54,807 nucleotides of DNA. Origin: Candidatus Magnetominusculus xianensis. GTDB lineage: Bacteria > Nitrospirota > Thermodesulfovibrionia > Thermodesulfovibrionales > Magnetobacteriaceae. Below are positions 26,582 to 35,370 of the stretch, one piece after another (positions within the stretch are counted from its first letter, which is position 1; every line of letters starts with the position of its first letter). The notes beneath the pieces were generated by a model that worked only from the letters and a program-made list of their open reading frames with translations, was not told the DNA's origin and did no database searches. The translations under genes and the position numbers were made by a program. The stretch covers positions 1 through 54,807 of the forward strand of contig LNQR01000057.1 in assembly GCA_001541255.1 (NCBI GenBank), read 5' to 3'.

Positions 26582-27058
26582 TCATGCGATTTTAAATATT
26601 GTCCCAGCCGAAACTTCTTTTGCCGTGTCAACCTCGAGGCTTCCGTCAACACTGCGGCTAATCTGAAGCCACGGCAGAGCCCTTGGCGCCGGTCCGCCGA
26701 CTACCTTGCCATCTTTATTGAATTTCGAGCCGTGGCACGGGCAGTCAAAACCTGCCTCAGTCAACGTCACCAGACATCCCAGATGGGTACATACGCAGGA
26801 TATGGCATACAGCCCATCCTCACTGGAAAATACAAATACGCCTTTTTCGTCAAACTTGGTCACTACACCCACGGGGAAGTTGTCCGCTGCCCCAATTTTA
26901 AACTTTGTTGACTCCTCATACGCCACCTTTGGCTTTAAAAACCTGAACAATCCCGCAAACACAGCAGCCAGAGACAAAAATGCAGCCCCTATTGCCGCCA
27001 CGTTTATAAACTCCCGCCTTGTTATAACCGTGTCCTTATGCTGAGCCTCACTACTCAT
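26582..27058 (-). CDS. Rieske 2Fe-2S protein
   Basis: A 158-aa Rieske subunit. A twin-arginine-like start ([14 protein letters not shown]) leads into one membrane helix ([17 protein letters not shown]). The cluster motifs are CTHLGC and CPCHGS, giving two Cys and two His ligands plus the disulfide pair, followed by GPAPRALPW. It forms the high-potential branch of the quinol oxidoreductase with the cytochrome b encoded 13 bp downstream. Its start overlaps the end of the FAD/Fe-S oxidoreductase gene by 8 nt, so the genes are translationally coupled. Confidence 0.95.
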   Translation of the reverse strand: MSSEAQHKDTVITRREFINVAAIGAAFLSLAAVFAGLFRFLKPKVAYEESTKFKIGAADNFPVGVVTKFDEKGVFVFSSEDGLYAISCVCTHLGCLVTLTEAGFDCPCHGSKFNKDGKVVGGPAPRALPWLQISRSVDGSLEVDTAKEVSAGTIFKIA

Positions 27059-28871
27059 CGACTAAAACCTCCTTAAATGAAAATCGCTCCATCGTTATCG
27101 CATCAACAGGACAACGTTTCGCACACAGGCTGCACCTTATGCACCTGTCTTCGTCTTTAACTATTGCGCTGCCAAACCCCAACGGCTCCTTCCCATACCT
27201 TGCCTTGTATAGCGCTGAGAGTGTCTCGCTGTCTCTGATTCTATCCAGAGAGATGAGCTTCAGACAGTACTCCGGGCATACGTCGGCACATCCGCCGCAA
27301 AGTATGCACTTGTTGCCGTCAAATATCGTATTGACTGCACAGTTTAAACACCTCTGACCCTGAACCTCTGCCTGGTCTTTGGCGTAGCCCACCTCAACCA
27401 GCGTAAATACATCGTTAAGCCTTGATTTTGACTCAACGGCGCTTGTCTCAGCCCGCTGAATCTTCTCATAATCCCACGACTGCGCTGCCACATTCCCAGG
27501 GACTATAGCGTGCATTTCACTGACTTTAAGTTCAGGTTTGGCTGCACTTATATACTCGTGTATCGCCATCGCTGCCGTCTTGCCAGAGGCCACGGCGTCA
27601 ATTATCAGCTTAGGCCCGTATGCCAAATCCCCCGCTATGAAAAGCCCGGGCAGCGTCGTTGATACCTTGTCTTCTTTTACACTGATAGTCCCGCGCTGCG
27701 TCATCGCCACATCAAGGCCGCAGTTGTCCAAAAATGAAAGGTCATAGGCCTGCCCAACAGAAAAGAATATCGTATCGGCCTCAATTGTTATCTTGTCCTC
27801 CTCGTCGTATCTGGGGCTAAAGCGTCCTTCCGGGTCGAATATAGAAATTACCTTTTTAAAGGTCACTGACCTTGCAACCCCGGCTCCGTCTATGTTTATC
27901 TTATCAGGGCCAAAACTGTTTATCCTCTCAACACCTTCCTCTTCGCCCTCTTCTACTTCTACCCTGTCGGCAAGCATCTTACCTTCAGGCTCGATACAGA
28001 CCAGCGTTACCGCAGCAACGCCTTTTTGCCTGATTGCCGTCCTTGCCACGTCATACGCCACGTTGCCGCCTCCGATTACAACTACCTTCGGGCCGATCTT
28101 CACCGCCTTGCCCGTAAATACATCCCTCAGAAAGTCCACGCCCCCGCTTACTCCAGCGGCATTACAATGCTCAAGCGGCAGCACCCTTGATTTCTTCGCC
28201 CCTACAGCCAGAAGCACTGCGGCAGACTCATCATATAATGTCTTCAACTGTACATCCTTGCCTACCTGCACACCGCACTTAATCTCCGCCCCAAGCGACT
28301 TTATTACATCTATCTCTGCCTGCAAAAGTTCCCGCGGCAGCCTGTATGGCGGTACGCCAACGGCACACATCCCTCCGGCAATCTTCTCCATCTCATAAAT
28401 CACCGGCTTGTAGCCCATCAGGGCAAGCTCATGCGCGCAGGCAAGCCCTGCCGGCCCGCCCCCTATTATTGACACCGGCTTGTCCGTCTCTGCGGCTATC
28501 CCTATTATGCCGCATCCCTCATCTTTTAATTTGTTAAGGAGCGCCCCCTTGTACTGGGGAGCATCCTTTTTTACGGCCTCTACGCCGTATTTCTCGGTGA
28601 CAAACCTCTTTAGCGCCCTTATTGAAACTGCCGCATCTATGCTTCCCCGTCTGCACGCAAGTTCACATGGGGCAGCGCATACCCTGCCGCAGATAGACGC
28701 CAATGGGTTTGGTATCCTTGCTATCCAGTATGCCTGCTCATAGTCGCCCTCGGCAATTGCCTTGACATACCCCCTTGAGTCCGTGTTTACAGGACAACCG
28801 GTCTGGCACTTAATGTTCTGTCTCCAGTACTTGTAGTCTGGAATTACTACCTTATATGGCTTCTCAGACAT
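27051..28871 (-). CDS. GltD-like FAD/NAD(P) oxidoreductase with extra 4Fe-4S clusters
   Basis: A 606-aa flavoprotein. The N-terminus has the GltD-type cluster pattern [15 protein letters not shown], then [17 protein letters not shown] first Rossmann motif ([17 protein letters not shown]) binds FAD and a second ([15 protein letters not shown]) binds NAD(P)H. The C-terminal 100 residues add [15 protein letters not shown] and [15 protein letters not shown], two ferredoxin-type 4Fe-4S clusters. It is cytoplasmic and could link NAD(P)H or ferredoxin to the quinone pool of the bc complex, or act in reverse. It is the first gene of the respiratory operon. ATG 28871 (AGGTTGACC upstream) is preferred over GTG 28883. 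Confidence 0.85.
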   Translation of the reverse strand: MSEKPYKVVIPDYKYWRQNIKCQTGCPVNTDSRGYVKAIAEGDYEQAYWIARIPNPLASICGRVCAAPCELACRRGSIDAAVSIRALKRFVTEKYGVEAVKKDAPQYKGALLNKLKDEGCGIIGIAAETDKPVSIIGGGPAGLACAHELALMGYKPVIYEMEKIAGGMCAVGVPPYRLPRELLQAEIDVIKSLGAEIKCGVQVGKDVQLKTLYDESAAVLLAVGAKKSRVLPLEHCNAAGVSGGVDFLRDVFTGKAVKIGPKVVVIGGGNVAYDVARTAIRQKGVAAVTLVCIEPEGKMLADRVEVEEGEEEGVERINSFGPDKINIDGAGVARSVTFKKVISIFDPEGRFSPRYDEEDKITIEADTIFFSVGQAYDLSFLDNCGLDVAMTQRGTISVKEDKVSTTLPGLFIAGDLAYGPKLIIDAVASGKTAAMAIHEYISAAKPELKVSEMHAIVPGNVAAQSWDYEKIQRAETSAVESKSRLNDVFTLVEVGYAKDQAEVQGQRCLNCAVNTIFDGNKCILCGGCADVCPEYCLKLISLDRIRDSETLSALYKARYGKEPLGFGSAIVKDEDRCIRCSLCAKRCPVDAITMERFSFKEVLVDE

Positions 28872-29083
28872 GGTCAACCTCACTGTTTTCGATTATGTAA
28901 ACATTTCTTACCTGTCATTCGCAGTAACTTATATCACTATCATTTAAATCATTATAAATTATTTTTCTCATTACTATAAAAAATCTGTTCCCCGTTGACA
29001 GGCTGTAATACTTGGTGATTTACCAGCGTGGTATTTATGGCGCACATTTGTCTCAACGAGGCAAGCCGTCAGCAGAACTGTTG

Positions 29084-29101
29084 GCAGTGATATATCACTG
29101 C
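29084..29101. repeat. Perfect 18-bp palindrome at the Uma2 gene end
   Basis: GCAGTGATATATCACTGC is its own reverse complement and contains the stop codon of the Uma2 gene. It lies 0.2 kb upstream of the respiratory operon start. It could be a regulator-binding site or a hairpin at the mRNA end. No T tract follows. Confidence 0.6.
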
Positions 29102-29631
29102 GGGAAGTCACCAAATATGTCATCAACATTTATAACCAAACCGTCGATTACTTTGGACTTAACCATACCATTACCTTCTACGGCGCCCTCTGCTGTGGAA
29201 AACACCCCATATGCGTCTCCTTTGATGGTAAAAATCTCTATGGTTTCAAGTTCCGGTATGACAATCCAATACTCAGTCACCTTAAATTTTTCATATATCT
29301 TTTTCTTTGTCACAGTATCCTTAGTAACAGAACCCATAGAGACTACTTCACAGACCATGTCAGGGACGCCTCTTATATAATCCTGAAAGATAGCCATATT
29401 TTCTTTCCTGATGAATATTATATCAGGTTGCAGCCTCTGCACACCTTCTTCAAGTATAACGTCAAGCGGGGAAAAATATAGATTTCCCGTCCTGTTTTTC
29501 CTCAAATGATGCAGGATAACATCAACTATCCTCATACAAACTGCCTGATGTCTGCCAAACGGACTATACCCTATAACCTCTACTCCATCGATTATTTCTG
29601 TTAAATCAAAGTCTAATACCTGTGTCTCCAT
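29095..29631 (-). CDS. Uma2-family putative endonuclease (DUF820)
   Basis: A 178-aa PD-(D/E)xK-fold protein of the Uma2 family, abundant in cyanobacteria and environmental bacteria. Key segments are YSPFGRHQAVCMRIVDVI, LQPDIIFIRKEN (catalytic Asp), PDMVCEVVSMGSVTKDTVTK (Glu plus Ser and Lys) and KKIYEKFKVTEYWIV. Uma2 proteins often occur as many paralogues per genome; their natural role is unsettled. It stands alone, divergent from the PfkB kinase gene. Confidence 0.85.
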   Translation of the reverse strand: METQVLDFDLTEIIDGVEVIGYSPFGRHQAVCMRIVDVILHHLRKNRTGNLYFSPLDVILEEGVQRLQPDIIFIRKENMAIFQDYIRGVPDMVCEVVSMGSVTKDTVTKKKIYEKFKVTEYWIVIPELETIEIFTIKGDAYGVFSTAEGAVEGNGMVKSKVIDGLVINVDDIFGDFPQ

Positions 29632-29678
29632 GCGGGTATTTTAGCACAAGGGGCTGTCAACTTGTGCGCCGTACATCA

Positions 29679-29723
29679 TTGACAGATTATTAACCACTGT
29701 GATACATTGGCATAGTGGTTAAT
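29679..29723 (+). promoter_or_regulatory. Promoter with overlapping inverted-repeat operator for the PfkB kinase gene
   Basis: TTGACA (29679-29684) and GATACA (29701-29706) form a sigma70-like promoter with a 16-bp spacer. The inverted repeat ATTAACCACT (29689-29698) and AGTGGTTAAT (29714-29723), perfect over 10 bp with a 15-nt gap, spans the spacer, the -10 box and the start region. That placement suits a repressor operator. A second inverted repeat, GCACAAG/CTTGTGC at 29644-29667, lies just upstream. Confidence 0.5.
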
Positions 29724-29766
29724 GCCACGCAGTCGGTTTTTGGCAAGACAATTGGAGGCAGTGAAA

Positions 29767-30720
29767 ATGAATATAATAGTTTCCGGTTCTATCGCATATG
29801 ACAGAATTATGGATTTCCCGGGCAAGTTCTCTGACCACATCCTTCCAGACAAGCTGCACATACTAAACGTCTGCTTTATGATAAACGAGCTTAAGGAGAA
29901 CTTTGGCGGCACTGCAGGAAACATCGCTTACGCCTTGTCTTTGCTTGGTGAAAGCCCGGAGATTGTCGCAGCAGCGGGGCATGATTTTAACTCATACGGT
30001 AACTGGCTCAGAAATCATGGTATCTCTGTGGAGTTCATTAAAATAATACCAGCCGAATTCACCGCTGGGGCATATATCACCACAGACCTCTCGGACAATC
30101 AAATCACCTCATTTAATCCGGGGGCAATGAAACACAGCTCATCATATGATTTCAACTCACTCGACCCGCAAAAGACAATCGCAATCGTAGCGCCTGGAAA
30201 TCTCGACGATATGTTTAATTTCATAAAGATTTATAAACAGCGGGGGATTTCTTACATATTCGACCCGGGACAGTCGCTTCCTGCGTGGGACGGGCATCAA
30301 CTCATAGATATGATCACAGGGGCAAAGATTTTCATTAGCAACGACTATGAACTAGTCCTTACTATGGAAAAAACCGGCATCACTGAGGGCGATATCACCT
30401 CAATGGCCGGGGCATTGATAACCACCAGGGCAGAAAAAGGCTCCACCGTGACATTTAAACGAGAGGGCAGCCTCCAGACCGTCAACATCCCTGCCGTAAC
30501 TCCATCCAAAGTAAGCGACCCGACGGGCGCTGGAGATGCGTACAGGGCCGGTCTCATAAAAGGGCTGTTGCTGCCTGAGACATCTATCGTTCACGCCGCA
30601 AAAATGGGGGCAGTCTGCGCATCATTTTGCGTGGAAGTACACGGAACCCAGAATTATACATTCACAAGACAATCGTTCAACGAGAGATTCGAGGCAGGGT
30701 TCTCACAGACAGCTTACTAA
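29767..30720 (+). CDS. PfkB-family carbohydrate/nucleoside kinase
   Basis: A 317-aa ribokinase-like sugar or adenosine kinase. It starts MNIIVSGSIAYDRIMDFPGK and has the first family signature (NFGGTAGNIAYALSLLG). The second signature, DPTGAGDAYRAGLIKG, carries the catalytic Asp of the GAGD anion hole. The N-terminal sequence is close to bacterial adenosine-kinase-like proteins, so a nucleoside is a possible substrate, but ribose, fructose and others remain possible. The start at 29767 follows TTGGAGG; the longer frame from 29722 overlaps the operator-like repeat and is unlikely. Confidence 0.85.
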   Translation: MNIIVSGSIAYDRIMDFPGKFSDHILPDKLHILNVCFMINELKENFGGTAGNIAYALSLLGESPEIVAAAGHDFNSYGNWLRNHGISVEFIKIIPAEFTAGAYITTDLSDNQITSFNPGAMKHSSSYDFNSLDPQKTIAIVAPGNLDDMFNFIKIYKQRGISYIFDPGQSLPAWDGHQLIDMITGAKIFISNDYELVLTMEKTGITEGDITSMAGALITTRAEKGSTVTFKREGSLQTVNIPAVTPSKVSDPTGAGDAYRAGLIKGLLLPETSIVHAAKMGAVCASFCVEVHGTQNYTFTRQSFNERFEAGFSQTAY

Positions 30721-30799
30721 CACATGGCGTAATGCTGCCTGATAATACGCACCATGGTGGTGAACTCAATGGCGGTGAACGTATATGTTTGGGGCATGT

Positions 30800-30979
30800 T
30801 CACACCCTTATGTCTATGAGGCCTTTTCTTGAGCCATCCTTTTTCTCTTCTTTGGACTGCTCATCTGTGCTGTCCTCTTTTTTAGCCCATTTCGCCCATT
30901 TTGAATTTGTCCCTCTGGGTTTATCTCCAACTACAGCGCCTGCGTACCCAACCGGCATCCATGTGTACTCATCTGCCAT
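30800..30979 (-). CDS. Small hypothetical protein, 59 aa
   Basis: The frame starts MADEYTWMPVGYAGAVVGDK, continues with SKWAKWAKKEDST, then a Glu/Lys/Asp-rich tail. A strong ribosome binding site, GGGAGGTG, sits 8 nt before the ATG at 30979, which supports it being real. It follows the fumarase alpha-like gene on the same strand, 78 bp after that gene's stop. I do not recognise it. Confidence 0.5.
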   Translation of the reverse strand: MADEYTWMPVGYAGAVVGDKPRGTNSKWAKWAKKEDSTDEQSKEEKKDGSRKGLIDIRV

Positions 30980-31057
30980 ATCTCTGCACCTCCCTTTATT
31001 ATTCAGCGTCATTATTCAGCGTCTTAAGCTTATAATCGGCTAAACAGGCAGATAAGT

Positions 31058-31939
31058 TTAACTCCAGATGAGTCTTCCACGGCGTAATGCCCAGCATGAA
31101 ATAGTAACATCAACAAAGAATGACGCCGGGTGAATTGGGGCTGCCGCCATTTTTACTCCAAAGAGGGTTGTTTTAAGGCCGTGATTGTTCGCAGTGCCGT
31201 TTATTTTCATCATAACCTTACTCTCAAACTCACGGTCAAACTCACGGTTTTTTTCTTCGTTTTTTTCTTCAGGCCCGGCATCGTTCAGCTTTCTCATCAA
31301 CTGTCTTTTTGAGAGCGCTGTGACCTGCTCCCTTGCTGAACCAACACCTACGCCTGCAATTAAAGGGAAACAGACCTTGACTTCTGCCGCTGCTGCCCCA
31401 ACTGCCTCTTCAATACATCCGGCAATGGCATCGTAACCGCGCGGCTGAATCACCCCCCGGTCAGTTAATCCGTCTGCGGCAAGCGTAAAGAGTCTTCCGG
31501 CATTTTCACAATCTGCCCCGTTTAACAGCAAATCTATTATCAGCGAGGCACCTTCATACTCCTCGAAATTAACTATAGGATAGCCTTCAGAAGAGATAGC
31601 AGCGCTGCCCATAAGGGATTCCTTGACTTCTGTAGAGTGAAAACCTATTTTCTTATCGGCTGCGGCTGTGCCTTCGATAACAATATCACCGATCTCTTTT
31701 TGGCTTAGGCCCCGGGGAATCTTTATCCAGAACACAGGTATTCCGGTATCAAGACATACTGGCTTTTTTGACGCCCGCGCTGTCCTTATATTGTCAATTA
31801 AAGCGGTCAGCGTACCTCTGCCAGCGCTGTCCTGAGGCTCGGCCTCACATGCCCTGACAACCGCTTTCTCAACGTCTGGCGGGACCGACGATGCCACTTT
31901 CTTATACAGCTCGACGATCCCGTCTAATAGTTTTAGCAT
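31058..31939 (-). CDS. Fumarate hydratase class I alpha-like protein (FumA/TtdA N-domain)
   Basis: A 293-aa protein matching the alpha part of class I fumarase or tartrate dehydratase: VCLDTGIPVFWIKIP (Cys-x-DTG cluster Cys), AEVKVCFPLIAGVGVG (second Cys), GLKTTLFGVKMAAAPIHPAS, and DVTISCWALRRGR (third Cys). The three Cys positions fit the 4Fe-4S cluster of the hydratase. The final motif reads CWALRR rather than the usual CHxxRR. The middle contains a low-complexity Lys/Glu run (EEKNEEKNREFDREFE). No beta subunit gene lies next to it, although two-subunit fumarases usually have one adjacent. Reaction: reversible hydration of fumarate to malate, or a related hydroxy acid. Confidence 0.75.
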   Translation of the reverse strand: MLKLLDGIVELYKKVASSVPPDVEKAVVRACEAEPQDSAGRGTLTALIDNIRTARASKKPVCLDTGIPVFWIKIPRGLSQKEIGDIVIEGTAAADKKIGFHSTEVKESLMGSAAISSEGYPIVNFEEYEGASLIIDLLLNGADCENAGRLFTLAADGLTDRGVIQPRGYDAIAGCIEEAVGAAAAEVKVCFPLIAGVGVGSAREQVTALSKRQLMRKLNDAGPEEKNEEKNREFDREFESKVMMKINGTANNHGLKTTLFGVKMAAAPIHPASFFVDVTISCWALRRGRLIWS

Positions 31940-31962
31940 TTATAACCTTAGCGCTGTCATTC

Positions 31963-33750
31963 TTATTTGGGTTTATCCACCGGTGGATGTCCCTGTGGCA
32001 CGCCGCCTTGCAGGACATTCGCACCCGGAGCGCCCTGTTCAGGCTTTACCGATGAGTTTTTAATAATAAACTCATCAAGGGCCTTCTTATCTACCATTAC
32101 ATTATAACCCTTCTCTATGCCTATGTAAAAGTCGTCGAATGCCTTGTTTTTCTTTTGCTCTGAAAGCAGCTGAGATATAACACTCTTAGCAGAATCAAAG
32201 TCTACCTTCTTTGCTGGCTTTATGTCGGTCACTTTTATAATGTGATAGCCGAAGGTAGTCTTAACAGGGGCACTCACCTCACCCTTTTTCAACTTAAAAA
32301 CCGCTGCGTCAAACGAAGGCTCCATCTGTCCCTTCGAGAAAAATCCGAGGTCACCGCCCTTGTCGGCTGTCATCTTGTCGATTGAGACAGACTTGGCAAC
32401 TGTGGCAAAGTCTGTGCCGCCCTTGATTTTTGCGGCTGCATCCTTAGCCTCCTCCTCAGTCTTCACTAAGAGATGGCTTGCCTTTATCTGTTCCGGCATT
32501 GTGAAGTCTTTCGAGTTGTTATCAAAATACGCCTTTATCTCATCTGGGGAGACTTGTGCCATTTCGGGTTTGAAGGCCTTCTGTACGAGGGCGTTTATCA
32601 GGGTTACCTTCTTAAACTCCTCAATTTTCTGAACATACTCAGGGGTTTTATCTATACCGGCCTTTTTTGCCTCAAGATTGAGCAATTCAGTTTTCTTCAT
32701 CTCTTCTATGAGTTTTGTCATACCTTCCTTGCCCTTAAAATACTGCTTTACCTCAGCAGGGAGCTTTGACAACTCAGCTTCAATGCTGGCTGCTGTTATT
32801 GAGACATCACCGATTTTAACAATCGGGGTCGTATCAGCCGCAGCAGCAGGAGCCTGCCCCCCCTTTTTTGAATCGCCCTCTGCGTGCTTCGAGATAAAAC
32901 TCTCCAACGCCTTCTGGTCAATTTGTACATTATAGCCCTTTTCTATCTGGGCTATATAACCGTCAAACGCCTTTTTCTGCTTTTCAGAGGTCAGATATTG
33001 TATTATCATGCCCTTTGACGGCTCGAATTCCATTTTTGCAGAAGGTTTCATATCAATAACCTTTATCACATGATAGCCGAACGGGGTCTTGACTACAGGG
33101 CCTGTCTCGCCTTTTTTCAATTTAAAGACAGCCGCATCAAATGTAGGCTCAAGCTGCCCTTTCGCGAAGAATCCCAGGTCTCCACCCTTTTCCCCAGATA
33201 CCTTATCCACTGAGAACTCTTTGGCGATTGCAGCAAAATCTCCGCCTTTTTTTACCTTTTCCAATACCTTTTTTGCCTCATCTTCAGTCTTCAGCAGTAT
33301 GTGGCTTGCCTTTATCTGATCAGGCATTATGAACTCTTTTGGGTTCTTATCAAAGTAATCCTTCGCCTCCTCAGGGGTTACTTTTATATCCGCCATGTTT
33401 ATGTTTTTTGTAATCAGTGCGTTTACAAGATTCAGTCTCGTAAACTCGTCCAGCTTTTTGACAAACGCGGGGTCTTTGTCCATCCCCTGCTTTTTCGCCT
33501 CAAGATAAAGGACCTCTCTCCTTTTAATTTCATCGACAAAGTTCATAAGCCCTTCTTTGCCGGAAAACGCCGATTTATAATTTGCTGGCAGTTTTAAAAG
33601 ATCATCTTGCAGCTGACCGGTTGTTACGGCGACATCATTGATTTTAACAACAGTTGCCCCCTCTGTCTTCATACCGCCGGACTTCCCCTGCTTGTCATCG
33701 CAAGACACGAGAAGCGTTAAGGCTAAAATCATCAGCAGTAGCTTTTTCAT
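31963..33750 (-). CDS. Lipoprotein with two tandem SurA-like/parvulin modules
   Basis: A 595-aa periplasmic peptidyl-prolyl isomerase. The lipobox is LLVSC after MKKLLLMILALT. Two similar modules follow, each a SurA_N-like helical part and a parvulin domain: IKASHILLKTEDEAKKVLEK with GGDLGFFAKGQLEPTFDAAV, and IKASHLLVKTEEEAKDAAAK with GGDLGFFSKGQMEPSFDAAV. Both domains end FGYHVIKV or FGYHIIKV. The whole unit is thus duplicated, each copy about 270 residues, joined by a Pro/Ala linker. It likely assists folding of exported proteins. The start at 33750 is chosen since the lipoprotein signal begins there. Confidence 0.9.
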   Translation of the reverse strand: MKKLLLMILALTLLVSCDDKQGKSGGMKTEGATVVKINDVAVTTGQLQDDLLKLPANYKSAFSGKEGLMNFVDEIKRREVLYLEAKKQGMDKDPAFVKKLDEFTRLNLVNALITKNINMADIKVTPEEAKDYFDKNPKEFIMPDQIKASHILLKTEDEAKKVLEKVKKGGDFAAIAKEFSVDKVSGEKGGDLGFFAKGQLEPTFDAAVFKLKKGETGPVVKTPFGYHVIKVIDMKPSAKMEFEPSKGMIIQYLTSEKQKKAFDGYIAQIEKGYNVQIDQKALESFISKHAEGDSKKGGQAPAAAADTTPIVKIGDVSITAASIEAELSKLPAEVKQYFKGKEGMTKLIEEMKKTELLNLEAKKAGIDKTPEYVQKIEEFKKVTLINALVQKAFKPEMAQVSPDEIKAYFDNNSKDFTMPEQIKASHLLVKTEEEAKDAAAKIKGGTDFATVAKSVSIDKMTADKGGDLGFFSKGQMEPSFDAAVFKLKKGEVSAPVKTTFGYHIIKVTDIKPAKKVDFDSAKSVISQLLSEQKKNKAFDDFYIGIEKGYNVMVDKKALDEFIIKNSSVKPEQGAPGANVLQGGVPQGHPPVDKPK

Positions 33751-33857
33751 TCCTAATCTCTCCATTGCCCAATCTCTCCATTGTTTATATTTTATTTACG
33801 CAATTCTTCAGAACTCTATATAATAACAAATATGTACCATTTTTTGTTATCTTAATT

Positions 33858-34115
33858 TTAGTCGAACAGGCCTGAACCCCCTGTAGCCCCGACTGTAGTG
33901 GACGGGACAGCGTGTTTATCCTCGCCAAAGTCCTTCAGGACATCTTTTAGTTCCTCCTCAGTATCGCGAAGCCTTTCCTTACAGGACTTTATCAGCGTTA
34001 TCGCACGCTTCACCTTTTCTGTCAGCACATCAACGTCGATGGTTTCACTTTCTATCTCAGATATAATTTCCTCGATTTCCTTCAGCGCCTTAGAGTATTT
34101 AAATCCCTGTTTCAT
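33858..34115 (-). CDS. xseB: Exodeoxyribonuclease VII small subunit
   Basis: An 85-aa protein with the XseB helix pair: YSKALKEIEEIISEIESETI, then DVLTEKVKRAITLIKSCKERL and RDTEEELKDVL. It binds XseA to form exonuclease VII, which degrades single-stranded DNA from both ends. Its start overlaps the xseA end by 17 nt, so the two are coupled. Confidence 0.92.
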   Translation of the reverse strand: MKQGFKYSKALKEIEEIISEIESETIDVDVLTEKVKRAITLIKSCKERLRDTEEELKDVLKDFGEDKHAVPSTTVGATGGSGLFD

Positions 34116-35370
34116 CCTTTACCCCATGGGTTATTTCGACGGCCTCGCTTTCAATGCTGCCATCGTATAATAATGTTGTCAAACGCTCACCGGCAGAAAT
34201 CCCGGCTGCTGACCTCAGCGCCTTGCCATTTACGCTGGTAATGCTGAACCCCCTTTTTAATATGTTCTCAGGATTCAGATGTCCTGCCGCGCTCAGGGCA
34301 CGGTTCAGCCTTTCCCCGTGTTTTTCCAGTTGCCGCGGTGCGTCTCTGCATATTCCTTTAGCGTACTGCTCAAGCATAAACCTGTGCCTCATCACCACAG
34401 CAGCCACTGCCGTCCCGACGGCCTTTGACAACAAAAAGAGCCTCCCAGAGGCGTCAAGACACAGTGTCTCTACCGATTTCAGCAGCCTTTGTCCCTGAGC
34501 ATCTATCATGCCTTCAAACTGCCCTACCCGCTCGATAATAAAAGCCGCCGCCGCTGTCGGAGTTTTTATTGTCACGTGAGCGGTTTCGTCTATCACTGTC
34601 TTATCTCTTTCATGGCCAATGCCGGAGATTACCGGAATAGGAAACAGGGCTATTTCCCTGGCAACGGCATAGTTGTTAAAACAATCTAGGTCAGACGCCC
34701 CCCCGCCTCCGCGCGTTATCACCACACAATCAAATGCCTCTACCCTTGCGCGGCACAATGAAAGCGCCCTTAACATCGTCGCTTCAACGGCGTCTCCCTG
34801 GACTGCCGTCTCAAACAGCGTCACGCTAAAGGCATAGCCATAGGGGTTTCCCCTGAGGTGCTTGACAAAATCCTCATACCCTGCCGCCGTCTTTGAAGAT
34901 AAAACCGCTATTCGCAGCGGTACAATCGGGAAGGGGACGGCCTTGTTCTTATCGATTAATCCCTCTTTTGTGAGCCTCTCAATAATCTGGCGTTTTGCCA
35001 GGGCCATCTCACCAAGCGTATATGACGGGTCGATATTTTGAACAATAAGGCTCAGACCGAATCTCTCGTGGAAATTCAGTGTGGCCTCAACAAGGATTTT
35101 CATGCCCTTTGTGAGGGACTGCCCTGTGGCAGACTTAAACTCCTTCGATACGGTCTTCCAGGTTGATGCCCATACGCGGGCACCCATCTGCGCCTTTATC
35201 CCCGTGTCATCCTTTTCTATTAGCTCCAGGTAGCAGTGCCCCTTTGCGTCGATGTTCAGAGAGGCTGTCTCGGCCTTTATCAGGTATCGGGCAGGAAATG
35301 TAATGGCAAGCGCCTCTTTGACGATTAAGTTAAACTCGTAGAGGCTTAGGAGGTCGCTTGTTTTTGGCAC
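34099..35370 (-). CDS. xseA: Exodeoxyribonuclease VII large subunit
   Basis: A 423-aa protein. The N-terminal OB domain (residues about 8-110: YEFNLIVKEALAITF...ARVWASTWKTVSKEF) is followed by the catalytic domain with PLRIAVLSSKTAAGYEDFVK and DCVVITRGGGGASDLDCFNN. Then come VISGIGHERDKTVIDETAHV and KTPTAAAAFIIERV. The GRGGGS-like motif and the HE(R)D region are hallmarks of XseA. It overlaps the upstream PP-loop gene by 41 nt and xseB by 17 nt, forming a tight operon. Confidence 0.95.
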   Translation of the reverse strand: MPKTSDLLSLYEFNLIVKEALAITFPARYLIKAETASLNIDAKGHCYLELIEKDDTGIKAQMGARVWASTWKTVSKEFKSATGQSLTKGMKILVEATLNFHERFGLSLIVQNIDPSYTLGEMALAKRQIIERLTKEGLIDKNKAVPFPIVPLRIAVLSSKTAAGYEDFVKHLRGNPYGYAFSVTLFETAVQGDAVEATMLRALSLCRARVEAFDCVVITRGGGGASDLDCFNNYAVAREIALFPIPVISGIGHERDKTVIDETAHVTIKTPTAAAAFIIERVGQFEGMIDAQGQRLLKSVETLCLDASGRLFLLSKAVGTAVAAVVMRHRFMLEQYAKGICRDAPRQLEKHGERLNRALSAAGHLNPENILKRGFSITSVNGKALRSAAGISAGERLTTLLYDGSIESEAVEITHGVKDETGI

